From: Tanypteryx hageni
Lineage: Eukaryota; Arthropoda; Insecta; Odonata; Petaluridae
NCBI GenBank assembly: GCA_028673005.1
Contig: CM054112.1
Location: 188,312,564 to 188,376,563 of the forward strand
Direction of reading: 5' to 3'
Length of the DNA: 64,000 nt
The notes below the pieces were generated by a model. That model was not told where the DNA came from. It was given only the letters and a program-made list of their open reading frames with translations, and did no database searches. The translations under genes were made by a program, and so were the position numbers. This document shows positions 47,862 through 59,544 of this stretch, one piece after another (positions within the stretch are counted from its first letter, which is position 1; every line of letters begins with the position of its first letter).

Positions 47862-49000
47862 ATTTCCATGTAAGAACTGTTTCATTTAGAGAGACAAATG
47901 GGTAGGAAATTGTGAAATATTTTCCTTAAGATATGAGTTACTGCGCTGATAATTGCGTCAAGAAATCAATTTATTTTTTGTATTACATAATTGGCATCCT
48001 TGGAATTTAGATTCTGGCAAATTTTAATATTTTGATGTCTTAAGTTTTTATCGCAGTTTAAACATGGTATTCCTTTCAGTTAAAATTCTACTCGGGGCAT
48101 TATAAAAAGTTACGATCTCCAAAAATCAAACAATCAGTTTTATCCCTCGCACTGCGAACTGTCTTCAGTTCGTTGAATATGCGTGTATTGTGAAGTTTTA
48201 AATCCTTCGCTTCGGCGCCAATCGTTTCACCTCTCTATTTTTCGCCCAGTTAATTTTAGCGACAGCGGAAAATTGATTTTTGAAGCGAAGTCCTAGTCCT
48301 TGGAAAAAAGAGATGCCTGAGATAGCTTAGCTTGTTAGATGGAAAACGTTTTTCACCTTTCTCCGCAGCGCATTCTACCAGGTTGATGAAGTAACAGTGA
48401 GACACACTTAAGCCTCCCAGCATTCCACCGAGGAAACGTCGTCTGCTCTCTCTCCCTCCCTCCCCCTCTCCTTATTTCCCTCCCCTCTCCTTTTCCTCCC
48501 ACCCTCTCTCGGCGACCTTTTTACCCGCCAGGGTCACGCACACGTATACGCACTCACCCTTCAACCCTTCTGTCATGGAAGAATGCTGTTAAAATATGAA
48601 TGAGGATGGCACCTTTTTTCTCTCTCGCGTCCACGTTCGACTGAAAAGCTCTCTCTCCATAGCCATGAAAATGAGGAAAACCAGAGGCTCATATCGAATA
48701 CAAAGCAGCCTTCATCAGCGGTGACTCACCGATAATAGGTTTTACATATACGGAGTCACTACTGACAATAACTGATATGTGTTGTCGAAATGCGCGTCTG
48801 TTTTTGCCAACTTTTTAGTGGTTCTTTTGCGACATAGTCGGTCAGTTCGATTACAGTCGCAATGCCAGCTCGATAATTCTCTCTCGAATCCTTCTCGATC
48901 GTTTTTCGGTTGAAAGATGAGCGGGCGTATTGCTCCAAAGCCAGAAAACCCTTTCAAAGGGGACGGAGGATGGCCGGGCGGGTGGCTTCATCGGCGCCTC
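47862..49000. other. Unrecognised non-coding DNA
   Basis: A CT-rich patch lies at 48430-48520. Nothing else was recognised. Confidence 0.35.
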
Positions 49001-49004
49001 TTCC

Positions 49005-49061
49005 GCTCTCCTTTGCCTCCTCTGCTCTCCTTTGCCTCCTCTGCTCTCCTTTGCCTCCTCC
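49005..49061. repeat. 19-bp minisatellite, three units
   Basis: Three tandem copies of GCTCTCCTTTGCCTCCTCT, the last ending CC. The array makes the overlapping frames on both strands periodic. Confidence 0.95.
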
Positions 49062-49259
49062 GCACATGCCGCGCTCTTTCCTCTGCGGGAAGACCACTGA
49101 ATAACATTCTGACTGCGCGAGTCCTCCTTCTCCTCTCCTCCCACTCAGTCGTGCATAAATCAAGCGTCGGAGGACTCGCTCACGTTCTTCGGACACGGGT
49201 CTCCGAATTTGGTAATGCCTCGGGGTCGTCAACCTTTTTGTAAGGCTTTAGGGGCCTCG

Positions 49260-49450
49260 TCCTCTCTCCTACCCCTCTCTCTTCCTCCCTCCTTCCCCTC
49301 TTTCTTCCTCCTTTCTCTCTTCCTCCCTTCTCTCTTCCTCCCTCCTTTCTCTCTTCCTCCCTCCTTTCTCTCTTCCTCCCTCCTTTCTCTCCTCCTCCCT
49401 CCTTTCTCTCTTCCTCTTTGTCTCCCTTTCTGCTCCTATCCTTTGCTTCA
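49260..49450. repeat. 19-bp CT minisatellite
   Basis: Tandem units of CTTTCTCTCTTCCTCCCTC from about 49311 to 49420, with partial units on both sides. Its unit length equals that of the 49005 array, but the sequence differs. Confidence 0.9.
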
Positions 49451-49454
49451 ACAT

Positions 49455-52368
49455 TTTCCTCTTTCTCTAGAGTCTCGTGAGTTCTTTCTCCCTCTATTCT
49501 TCCTTCCTAGCATACTTCGCGTCTTATGTATATCTCATTTCACTCCTCTCTGCATATGTATCTTGTAGTTGATAACTTGGTAAACTCCATTATTAAACAA
49601 AACTGTTGGTAAAACCGGATGCGCATTTTGGCTGCAAAGGTGGAGTCTTCGATGGTGATCCATCGGCCGCTGATTCTAAACATGCGTGATCAATGCACGC
49701 AGGAAGCGTAGAATAAATTGGGCGGGAATCTTCCAAGAGATAGAGGAATAGAAATTTCGATTTTTGTTTCCGAAAAGGTGGCTGCCCTTTCAGAGCGACA
49801 TGAATAAATTTAGTTCTCTCTCTCTGTTTTATTTTTTTCTAGACACCGTATCCTAATGAAGTTATTTCACGCGAAGGATCTGCTTTTTCTAGCGTTTTGT
49901 GGGCATTGGAGTGGAATTCGTCATCGGTAGGGTTCCATCCATATGGTGTGCAAGACATTTCATTTTTGGAATATCTCGCCAGATGTCTTGTTTTCCTACT
50001 TTGACTGTCTGATTTCACTTTTTTTTTGCGATTCGCATATGCGTTCCGTGGACGAGGTTCTCAATGCTATTTATTAGTCGCACAAAAATTTGCGTGACAC
50101 ATCAAACTTCAAGAACATGAGCTTAAAAAATACTTCTCTCAGGTATCTTGTCACAGATAAGGAAGCGTGTTGCTGTTTTACTTCTCATCTGTAGAAAAAT
50201 GTGGATAAGACGAGTCGCATTTTATGACTCACGACCGAGAACCAGAATCTTGGCCTCCGAGTAAAAATAAAATTTGGGTATGTCGTCCCTGCGTGTACAC
50301 CACAAAATCTCGACTTGTTGCGTTAAAATGTTGGAGTTGTCGTATTCGCCACGATTGATGTATAATTTGAGATAACGGGGGAGGTTCGGTGCCATAAACC
50401 TGATTCCCGCGGGTGATAGTTCACTCGAAAAGGGCCCGAAAAATATCCACCCCTCCGGCTTTAAAGAAAGAATTTGGGAGACTTTTCTGTACGTTCTAGA
50501 ACTCTAATAAAAGAGTCCAGTTCTACAAGTTTCTTGCCGCACGCATGAAAATGTCTCTCATTAGCTATCACATTCATTAGTCGTCCCTTCCATACCGGTC
50601 TCCCATCACCACCCATCCCAACCCCCTTAACGCACGTGATTCCTCCACTTCCTACCCTCGTTCCGCTTCTCCCACCCTTCCCTCCCGCATTTCTCCATTG
50701 CCGTGCCGTTCTCCCCCTCTTTTGTTGTCCTCGGCCATTGTTCATTCATCGCGATCATTTCCACGTTTTGTCCTACACGAATCCTCTCATCCCCACCCTC
50801 TTTTTCAACTCTCTCCCGTACCCTCTCCGCGCACGCCTCTGTCGTCGGCCCTTCCTCCAATCCTCCCCCTCTCCGCGCCCAGAATTTCCTTTTTGTTCTT
50901 TCCTCTAAAGTGGAGGTGACGGATATGAGAGCCTCTCTTCTATAATAAGGCGCGCGCCGTAGTTTGGCACTTTTTTGTCGTGTTGTCGTCGGAAGCCTTT
51001 TTTTGTGTTTGTTCAAGACGTAACGTCGGAAAAGTTAAGCGAAGGCGTTTTTCGAGCGAGGAGAGCATTAGTCGCTCGGATCATCTCGAGTGAGCGCACT
51101 TTGATTTTTTTTACCCCCGTGAGAATCTTCTAGGTGTCCCGCTCGCTTTTGTCGTTTTTGAAGGAGTCTCTTCGCTTTCACGCCTTCTCTCTTTTTCAAT
51201 CGGCGTCGTTCTCTCTCGCTGTTTTATTTATTTTTTATCGTGAGCATTTTGATCGCGACTCCGCGTGGATGGCCGCTTTGTAGTAGTAGTAGTTCAGGCG
51301 AAAATTGTAGTGCTGGAATTTTTCCGTTGGACTCTGCTAATCGCATTGAAGGGTTGGGGGCTGAGAATAAGGGATTCTAACTGGGCGAAGGGTGTTATTC
51401 GACTGGCATTTATCATTCATAGCAGTTGAGACGATTATGAAGATGTATAAATGCGATTGTCGGCGTAACTCGTATTAAATTCCTTTGATCGTAAACTATC
51501 GTTTAGCAGATTTAAATTAGATTATGCTCTGCGAAGATTAACCAAGCAGCCGGAGACAGGGTTCTTACTCGGGAACTTACTATTAAGTACAATGTAACTA
51601 TGAATATATGAATACTTGATGGCAAAAATCATATAGATCCAATAGTCATAAAAATGGGGAAGCCAAATGAGGATTACTACTACAACGCAGCCATCATCAG
51701 TGGAGATTCAACAGCAGTGTATTCTAAAAACTAAGATTTTTATGATTTTGGATGGATATAGTGAGTCATTTTAAATAAGAATATGACAATCAAAAAGAGC
51801 ATTCGAGATAGGTACTCGATTAACAAAATCTTTTGATGACGTTTAAATGAATTTAATAACGTAGTCAAGGCTTTTAGTCACGTGCACACTTGCGAAAATT
51901 GGCCGCGAAAATGGTATTGCGTTAAAATTGTGAGTATGGCGATTCTGCAGTGATGACAGGCGGTATAATTCGCCGAGAGAGAGAGAGAGAGACGTGGCTG
52001 GAAATTGTGCCGCGGCGCGTTTGGTTCCACGCGACCCGGCTTCCACCTGCTGCACTTTCAACACCTGTTAGGGCGCGGATCATTATTTAGTAGTTTTCAA
52101 AACCTCTCTCTAAGCGCTTCGTTTGAACAGGCGGTGCCCTTTCCTACGTTCCACTTGGCTCATTGGCGTGTTCCATCTCGGTGCCCTTTTCCTTTCCTCG
52201 GACGAGGGAGAACTGAAAGTTACAGTGGGACTATTAACAATTATAAACGAATATGTGCATGCTCTATACATTTTTTTTATTGGCCTATCACCTTTGCTTA
52301 AGATGCAACCATGCTTCATTGTGGAGAAAAACTGTTCGTTCTCATTCGAAATATTATTCACAGGGTTA
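49455..52368. other. Unrecognised DNA, one CT tract and a CpG-rich patch
   Basis: A pyrimidine-rich tract runs from about 50600 to 50910. It is followed by a CpG-rich patch (50930-51250) with CTATAATAAGG upstream of GC-rich DNA and possible GTGAG donors at about 51088 and 51119. This could be a first exon, but nothing confirms it. A GA run lies at about 51977-51991. Confidence 0.3.
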
Positions 52369-52376
52369 CCTATAAA

Positions 52377-52623
52377 CAGAGCCGGAACAAAACATTTTTG
52401 CGTCCTAGGCGAGGTTTGAAAATAACGCTCCCCCTCCTAATGCACACAATATTATCTCTCAAAACTACTTTATTTACATTGTAGAGGTAAAATAAAATAT
52501 AAAAAATATATTTTTTATTATAAAACGTTACACGTAAAAGTTCAAATTGTCATTTTTCTTTTACCGTAAGTGTGCTGTGCCCTAGGCGGGTGCCTCTCCC
52601 GCCTAGCCCTTGTCCCGGGTCTT
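52377..52623 (+). mobile_element. Non-autonomous hAT element, family E copy 2
   Basis: Starts CAGAGCCGGAACAA; the reverse complement of the end reads AAGACCCGGGACAA. It is the same family as 25550-25810 but in the opposite orientation. Near its right end CTAGGCGGG...CCCGCCTAG forms a perfect 9-bp hairpin with a 7-base loop (about 52582-52606). The flanks cctataaa and aatataag agree at only five of eight positions, so the duplication is decayed or the right end is off by a base. Confidence 0.75.
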
Positions 52624-53556
52624 AATATAAGTAACCTCCTATTATAGAGAAATAAATGCAACTACAGAACTCTTTGAAGAATAATCAATCTCTCAGCCAT
52701 GATTATTCGATGTGAAAATGGGAGAATATCATATTAAATGATAATAAATATGCTTTCAAACGAAAAGGACTGATTTTGTATCTTTAAAAACTGCGAAGTT
52801 ATTTTAACTTTCTATTACAAAGTATATATACGTGCACGCATGAATTTGTTCAGCGTTGATAATGACACGTGTAATCACCCAACTTTGTCGTATCCTGGAA
52901 CAACTTCTGAAGTACCGGTTCCTTTCATTTTTGAGACGTTATATTAATGGGATTATCATGTTGTGTGAAACTGTTAGCGCCGCTTTAAAACTCATACCTT
53001 AAAATTCATAAATTAGGGTAAAAGTTAGTTGACTCCGAGAAATATTACCCGAAGCTGTTCAACGTTTAATATCTTTGTTAATACTTAAAGCGGTCTTGAA
53101 GCTTGACTCGGCTAAAATATAAGTTCAGAAAGTGCCAAGGAGGAAACGAAAAACGATTTATCTATTAATTTGTGTCAGTAATTAGCACGCAGATATTTTA
53201 ATTTTATATATCCTATTAATGTGTGTATTTTAGTATATTCACTCGAGGTCATAACTAAAAATATTGCTTTTTATTCGAATCTCTCGATTGAAATGATTGG
53301 ATGATTAATGCATTTTGATTTATGCAACGCCGAATTTTCCTCTTTAGATAACACTGGAGAACAAATTGAAACTTTTTGTCTGCTTCTTGCATAAAATGAG
53401 GTTATCCTAAATGATTTTGGCCCACTGAGTTTCAATCTGTAGTCAGAATTTGCGTATCACGTCCAGATATGGAGCAAAACGTATTTTTTAAATATTAGAA
53501 GAACATATTGTTTTAGTCATACAAACTCAGCAAAATACATGTAAATACATGCTAGG
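52624..53556. other. Unrecognised AT-rich DNA
   Basis: No frame, repeat boundary or RNA gene was recognised. Confidence 0.4.
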
Positions 53557-54292
53557 TTAAAGATTTAACAGAAAATTTTCTTTGTATGATGTGCCAGGAG
53601 CTTTCTTAATTAATAACAAACAATAATCGGCAAGAATATTAGTGTTCCATCTGCCTTGGTATTGTTTTTCCAACATTGGAATGTCCAGATGGGAGTGAAG
53701 GAAATGAATTTTAAGTGACATGTTACACCCCTTGTCATGGTTTGGTTCCAGCATTTTATTAACCAAGTCTTCATAGTTTGGTACTTAGTTGTTTCCTAAA
53801 AAGTTCATGACAACTGCTTTGAAACATGCCCATGCCTTTTTTCTTTTCCATCTAACACTGTATCGAATCCGTCATCGTCCGTGAGTTCACGTATTTGGGG
53901 ACCCACAAATATTCCTTCCTTAATCTTTGCTTCGGTGATTTTTGTAAATTTTTCCTTAAGATGTAGAAATCATCCATCCATACCCTTTACAAAATTCTTC
54001 ACGAGTCCTAATTTGATATGTAAAGTGGGTAAATAAACTTGTGTTTTGTGTTTGTGCTTCAGTGATGCCACCAAAGCATTTACATCATTGCAATAGCACA
54101 GACAATCTACCATAGAGTAAAAGTCAACGAATTGCTGTTCACGGTTACAAAAACGGCTAATGGTGGTATGTTCTGCCATTGTTTATATTGGTCTCCTACC
54201 TTGCATCTGAAGTACAATTGATAAGCTTTTACGATAAGAGGAGTAAAGCACCTTCTCGGTTGTTTCACAGTAAATCTCCGCAAACAAAACAA
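53557..54292 (-). pseudogene. Broken copy of a multicopy arthropod gene of unknown function
   Basis: Read on the minus strand, the parts follow a family order I recognise from uncharacterised, high-copy arthropod proteins. First comes TPLIVKAYQLYFRCKVGDQ (near 54240), then a truncated YCNDVNALVASL and LPTLHIKLGLVKNFVKGMD (54179-53970), then KIKEGIFVGPQIRELTDDD (about 53910-53870). Last are CNMSLKIHFLHSHLD and KQYQGRWNTNILADYCLLL (53766-53557). These parts lie in at least three frames, with stops and deletions between them. The region normally joining the first two parts is missing. Its function is unknown. The high copy number and the adjacent repeat suggest mobility, which is inference. Confidence 0.7.
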
Positions 54293-54404
54293 AAATTGTC
54301 GGCCGCATTAGCACATTTAGTAAACATGCTGTTTGGCTCACTTATTTAACACCTTCAGCTGCTACTGAAAAACACAGAATAACGCTGTTCAAAATGTGTT
54401 GCAA

Positions 54405-54980
54405 AAACAAAATCTGATGTGGCCACCACATGACTTTCTCCATTTCTGTATATTTCTAAAAATTCCAAATAGGTTACATAATAATAAATATTTTAAGAAA
54501 CTGAGAGAAAATTTTACAAAGAACAGAAATAAAGTAAAACCATATCCTTTTAATATTGGCTATAGCCACAAAGCTACAACAATTAATAAAATAAAAAGGA
54601 GCGTTACTAAGACGTAACTAAACGTCAATTGTTAACAATAGTCGTCGGTAGGTGGCGTGGTGGCGGCAGCTAAAAATATAAGATATCTCTTAAACAATGC
54701 ATTATATGGGAAAATGTTTCAAACAAAGGTTGTATAAAATTACATTTCCTACAACTTTTATTCCAATACAATTTTACATTTATCAAATATTAAAGCAAAT
54801 ATTTCAAAATAACGGATGTGACAAGAGTAAACACCCACTTCCGGATGACCTATTTTTACCAAAAACTAATCAGTTCTTGTGACTTATAAAAATGTTAAAT
54901 ATAAAATTTCGCATTGACCTGATTAATAGTTTTTGAGTTCGAACACCCACAAAAAAGCTATCACATACACACAACAGAGG
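54405..54980 (-). repeat. Inverted copy of the 12.7 kb element interior
   Basis: The reverse complement of this stretch follows 13030-13600 through many shared blocks. Examples are ATGCATTGTTTAAGAGATAT, CACGCCACCTACCGACGACT, TTAGTTACGTCTTAGTAACG and TAACCTATTTGGAATTTTTA. Divergence is mainly small indels and substitutions. The terminal repeats of the 12.7 kb element were not found here. It begins about 110 bp from the pseudogene at 53557-54292. Confidence 0.85.
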
Positions 54981-54984
54981 AAAC

Positions 54985-55590
54985 GTGTATTTCCGTTGAA
55001 ATCTCGAAGTCGATTTTTTTCATGAATACAATACTTTCCTCTATGCTACGTATATGGAGCAAGTAAAAAGGTAACAAAATGAGAGTTTGTTTGTTTTGCA
55101 TTGAATCTGCTTTTGTCTAGAATATGGTCTTTCCGAGGTTCGTTCACTATAGTCGGAAGTGTCATATCTCAAAATATATAGGAGATAGAAAATAAAAAAA
55201 AACCGAATCGTAATCTGCGTTACGAACTACGTCAGGACCACCTATATGTTTTTGGAACAAAAAGCCTTGTTCCTCAGTGTATTCCATGCTGCAAAACAAT
55301 ATTTGGCGAAACTCCGCTATATCTTTATTTGTACGAAAATTCAAAATTTAATGCAAGTAAAATTTCCCTCATCTTTTGCGTGGTTTAGCTTTTGAACCAG
55401 TGAAATGGTAAAATTTGTTCATTGAAATGTAAAAAGTGGCGAATATTAATCACAAAGCCGACATTTTTTTGGATTGATGATTCTCGCGTTATTTGTAGGC
55501 GAGGATGGAGTGCGTAATGAATGGCCTATAAAACTTTTCTGGAAGCTCGCACTGGGTATGCTTACCGCTTATTTGTCGCCGCATAATTTC
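54985..55590. other. Unrecognised AT-rich DNA
   Basis: No frame, repeat or RNA gene was recognised. Confidence 0.4.
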
Positions 55591-55751
55591 TCTTGTTTTG
55601 GAACACGGTCAGATGTACATCGATTCATATAGGTATGTTATTTAGAAAAGGAAGTGACAGTGGTAACATCACCCCTCGCCCTCCTAATAAGGAGAAAATG
55701 CCCCGCATACGTATACCATCCCTCCCACCGCCCCCGTGCCCTCTTCGCCAA

Positions 55752-55848
55752 GGACGCGCCGGGATCGAGCTTCCTCACCTCGCCGCCCGACGCCATTGGC
55801 GCCCTCGGCGAACCCCGATTAAGGACAACGCAGCGAGGCAGTTCGGTG
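55752..55848 (+). other. Possible exon with high GC3
   Basis: A pyrimidine-rich run ends in GCCAAG at about 55751. The frame that follows reads DAPGSSFLTSPPDAIGALGE with nearly all third positions G or C, unlike the surroundings. A GGTGAAG at about 55848 could be a donor. A longer overlapping frame (55593-56015) is also open, which weakens the argument. The peptide is not recognised. Confidence 0.25.
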
Positions 55849-56019
55849 AAGCTGCCACGGACAGATCTGTTGGCTCTTACCATATAGCGTCAAGAAACCC
55901 AGAGAGCGAGGAGGAAAGTCCCAACTATATCTACACCCCACCCGTTCCACCGAACGGAACCATATATCGCTTTACGTTAATGCCTCCAAATCTCAGGAGA
56001 TGGGTTCGTAGATGAGCTT

Positions 56020-56470
56020 ATATAGCGATATCAACTGGTTACCCGAGACCCATCTAGGGATTATGCCGAACTATTAAACAGCGATTTGCGGGAATCTGTA
56101 TAGCGATCGTTTGGGGATAGTTTGTCAAGAGTGGTTGTTAGGGAGGTAGTCGAATAGTGATTGTTTTCGGTTGGCGCCGGATTGAAATAGTCTTAACTAT
56201 TGATTTATTGTCATATTTGAAAAAATAGGTTATTCCCTCGGAAATAAGCGTATTTACTCAAATTTGCCATTTAAAGGCATCAAGATGACCACTTAATCTA
56301 CGTCTCGGTGCGATTTCATCATTCGTGCCCATTTACCGCCGCGTAACTGTTTTTTACTGACTAGTTTATCGCGGGCGAGTTGGCTGATGACCCCATAATG
56401 GAAACGTCGACTTAATCAGGACGGGCTATTGGTTACGGCTCTCCGTAATGCATGTATCAGTGCTCGAGCG
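56020..56470. other. Unrecognised non-coding DNA
   Basis: Nothing recognisable. Confidence 0.4.
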
Positions 56471-56480
56471 AGCGTCCTTG

Positions 56481-56558
56481 TCCGAGGCGGGATTCGAACA
56501 CGCGGTCTTTATAATTATTGCGTAGTAAGACCGCCTCCGAGCGGTGGGGTGGCCGGGA
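56481..56558 (-). repeat. tRNA-derived SINE-like sequence
   Basis: On the minus strand GTGTTCGAATCCCGCCTCGG contains a good pol III B box and T arm (complement at 56489-56499). It is preceded by GGAGGCGGTCTTACTACGC and then ATAATTATAAAGACCGCG. The arrangement recalls tRNA-derived SINE heads. The 5' part with the A box (toward 56558) is degraded. No tail or target duplication was identified. Confidence 0.5.
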
Positions 56559-56559
56559 A

Positions 56560-59540
56560 TGGAATGGGAGGATATATGTGGCGTAAAAGGTTGGCGGAGA
56601 GCATTGTCCCGAATGAACAGCCTCGGTAAATTGGAAACGAGAAATTAATTCATTACATGACTCAACGGTCGCAGTTTTACGTAATTAACCGCTCATCGCC
56701 GCTCGTCTTTTTTTTAACATCGTTTCTAACGATGTCGTTTTTTTCTCCAACTTGTTTGAAAGTCGTTGGAATTGATGCTGAGAACGTTTGCGATAATGTA
56801 ATCGTCTTGTCGTTAGTTTTTGCTGTATTTTCGCACGTTAGCGGGCGTTTTTTATGGGATATCTTGTATCGCTATTTTTTTTACCACTGCTATAAGGATT
56901 GCGTAGTTTCATCATGTCAATTAATGTTTGCCGGTATAAGGAGCTTATGCCTTAATAAACATCCATTTGTTAATCAAACGCTGTCTCTTTCAAACAGTTA
57001 CTTAAATTATAGCGTAAAATATGTTCACGATGTGAATTTTTTATCTCTTTGTAAGTGTTTTCTGACAGTTGGCAGCCGTTTCGTAGCGATATTACTGCTC
57101 TACGGCGAAAGAAATTTCGAAATTTTACGTTCAACTTTGGCTCTTGGGCAACGAAATTTTTGGCTGCATTGCGGCACTCAGTCAGGCAAAGGCGTATTCT
57201 CCGTGATAAATTCACCTCTGCCCAAATTTCCGGGAGGCGCGCGTTTTATCGTTATTTTTTTTTAGTGCGGCGCGTTTCATCGGCGCAAGTTTTGCACGAC
57301 CTTAAATGGAAGTTTTTGCAATGCTCGGGAAAAGGTCCTTTTCAATCCGCGATGCTCGTTCACGTGCGGGAGCCCCCGAAACACCTTCTTCGTCTTCGGA
57401 TTCCCTTCGCGCACACATCCCAACCTGTCCTTTCGCTTTCTCTCCCTCGTCGATTTGCATGTTTATCTCGTGATTCATCGCCGCGTTACGAGCGCGCTGT
57501 CGTGCGAATCACGAAAGGCGTCAACGGGTCTCGAACGCAAACATTTTCGCGGCCGTCGTTTAAAAATAAATTCCTCGAACATTGAACTATTTTCAACGCG
57601 CTGTCTCTTTTACTGTGTTCCGATTATTCCCTACATGTCATAAACATGGAACGATTTTAATGGAAGTAATCGTGCGGACAAAGGAACGGACGTACAGACA
57701 GTGGTTGGAAAGCCGGGGAGAAAAAGATAATACCCCATTAGTGCTATGGCATACATAAATATGTGCAAATGCGTTTTCACGCATGAATTAAAAAATAAAA
57801 TTTACGCTCCTGGGGAAGGACATCAAAAATGCCTTACGTCGCGAATTAAAAGATAGACGTAGTTATTTTCGACTTTCCCACGGATATTTCTCCTCCGCGG
57901 CTTAAGTCGCGTGTAGTTACACCATATTCGGTTATCGGTGTCAGCCATATAATTTTTAATCGGGCGTCCCGATCGGTCTTTCATACTGGATAACCTTGGA
58001 TGACGAATGGACGCGGTCGTTGATTCGACGTGAAATAATCGATCGATTCGCTCCCGTATTTTAATGCGTTTTTTTTAAATGGGTCAAAGCGTTTTTTTTA
58101 ATAAATGACAATAAAAGCTTTCTGAGAGGTTTGGGGTAAGTCTGTAGCGGGAAGAAATGGCTTCGGACGTTAAAGTCTCCGGAAGCGTCGGTCGCAACCT
58201 TTCGGAATTTTTGTTACAGAAGTTGCGTAGATAATGCCCCATCGTATCTGCGTATGTTTCTCTACCCTCCCGAATTTGGCCCTCATTTTTCCTATTATTC
58301 GTGCTCCAATGCATTCATTACCGAGCGGCTTTCAGAGGACACCTTGTAGCTTCGGTTGTTACTTTTCGGAGGACGTCATATCCTGACAATGGTATTTTCA
58401 AATTAACGATAGTTATTACTGTCTGCTTCCGGTCGAAATTATCGGTGAACATCATCATTTGATTACTCTTATTAAATCTTTACCTAAACCTTAAAAAAAG
58501 AATGATAAAAACCGATCAAGTGAAAGAAATGGCGTGTTTCGCCTCCGCATACCTCCTTACATCCCACGGCGTATCAGCTTTTGAAAAGCATGGCTCTAAA
58601 ACGTCGAAGTTTCGAACGGCTGTCTGTTAGCCCCGTCATTGGGGTCATGAAATTGAAACGAATAGGTTTCGAACGCTTCGAGATTGTGCTGTGAAAAGCG
58701 TTGTTTGTCGACCCCTTTCCTTACACGGGAATGCGTTTGTGTTCTTAATCACCCTCGGGGAGGGGGGGGGGTTAACTGTGATGTATTGGTCTGTGTTATC
58801 TGGCGGCTGGATTTGAAATCGGGGCCAAAGGTTTTTCTTTTAAGCGTTCTCGAATGCACGCCGGGTAGGAAATTGTAATTCGATAGGATCGATGCGAAGT
58901 ACTTCCAGCCGGTGTGTGCGGCGTTTTATTTTTACGCTCGGCTTCTTTTTTAAGGAGCGCATGCCGTTTCCTTTAATTTAATTTGGCAGTTAATCGAAAT
59001 GATTGATCGTACGTACATGCACCTGCGGTCATTTCGTTGAAGGGATTATATTGCATTGCTCGATAAAGCGGGAATGAATGTCGAAATGAAAGTTTTGCGA
59101 GACTCGTTACGCAATAGATATATCACTTGTAGAGTAATTTGTAATGAAGGCTGTGAATTTTTCTTGCTATGCTGTGTGTATCTTTTATTTTAAGGATCTC
59201 TCTTCATAAAATCATCACATCGTGGCAGTGATTAATTCTCCAAAGAAAAATACCTGGCCTTTTCTCCGCGGCTCGTTTATTTCGGAGGGCTGACTGGCGA
59301 CTTTTCATATTAATAAAGTAATTAATTGAACGACGCGTGCTCAATAGTTCTGCGCTATTAAAAATATAATGAAGAGAAAATGTACTGCTGAGGAAGAATT
59401 TTTTTCAGAATATGAGCGCGTACAAGCGCTCGTGTTTTTTCCATCCGATGCGTATTTATGTCATCTTCCTCCCGGGAAGTGGTGCCTAATGTTCCGTCAG
59501 AAGATAAGCGACATCCGCTGCCACGGACATGTCAGACAGC
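56560..59540. other. Unrecognised DNA with overlapping open frames
   Basis: Plus-strand frames 56657-57265 (202 codons, Phe/Leu/Ser-rich) and 57055-57585 (176 codons) overlap in different frames. Neither has recognisable domains. At 58760-58770 there is a run of about ten G. Confidence 0.3.
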
Positions 59541-59544
59541 GCCA

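Noticed and set aside
56657..57585. Overlapping frames of 202 and 176 codons
   Set aside because: Two different frames are open over the same DNA, neither has a domain or membrane pattern I trust, and the region is T-rich or CpG-rich enough to lack stops.
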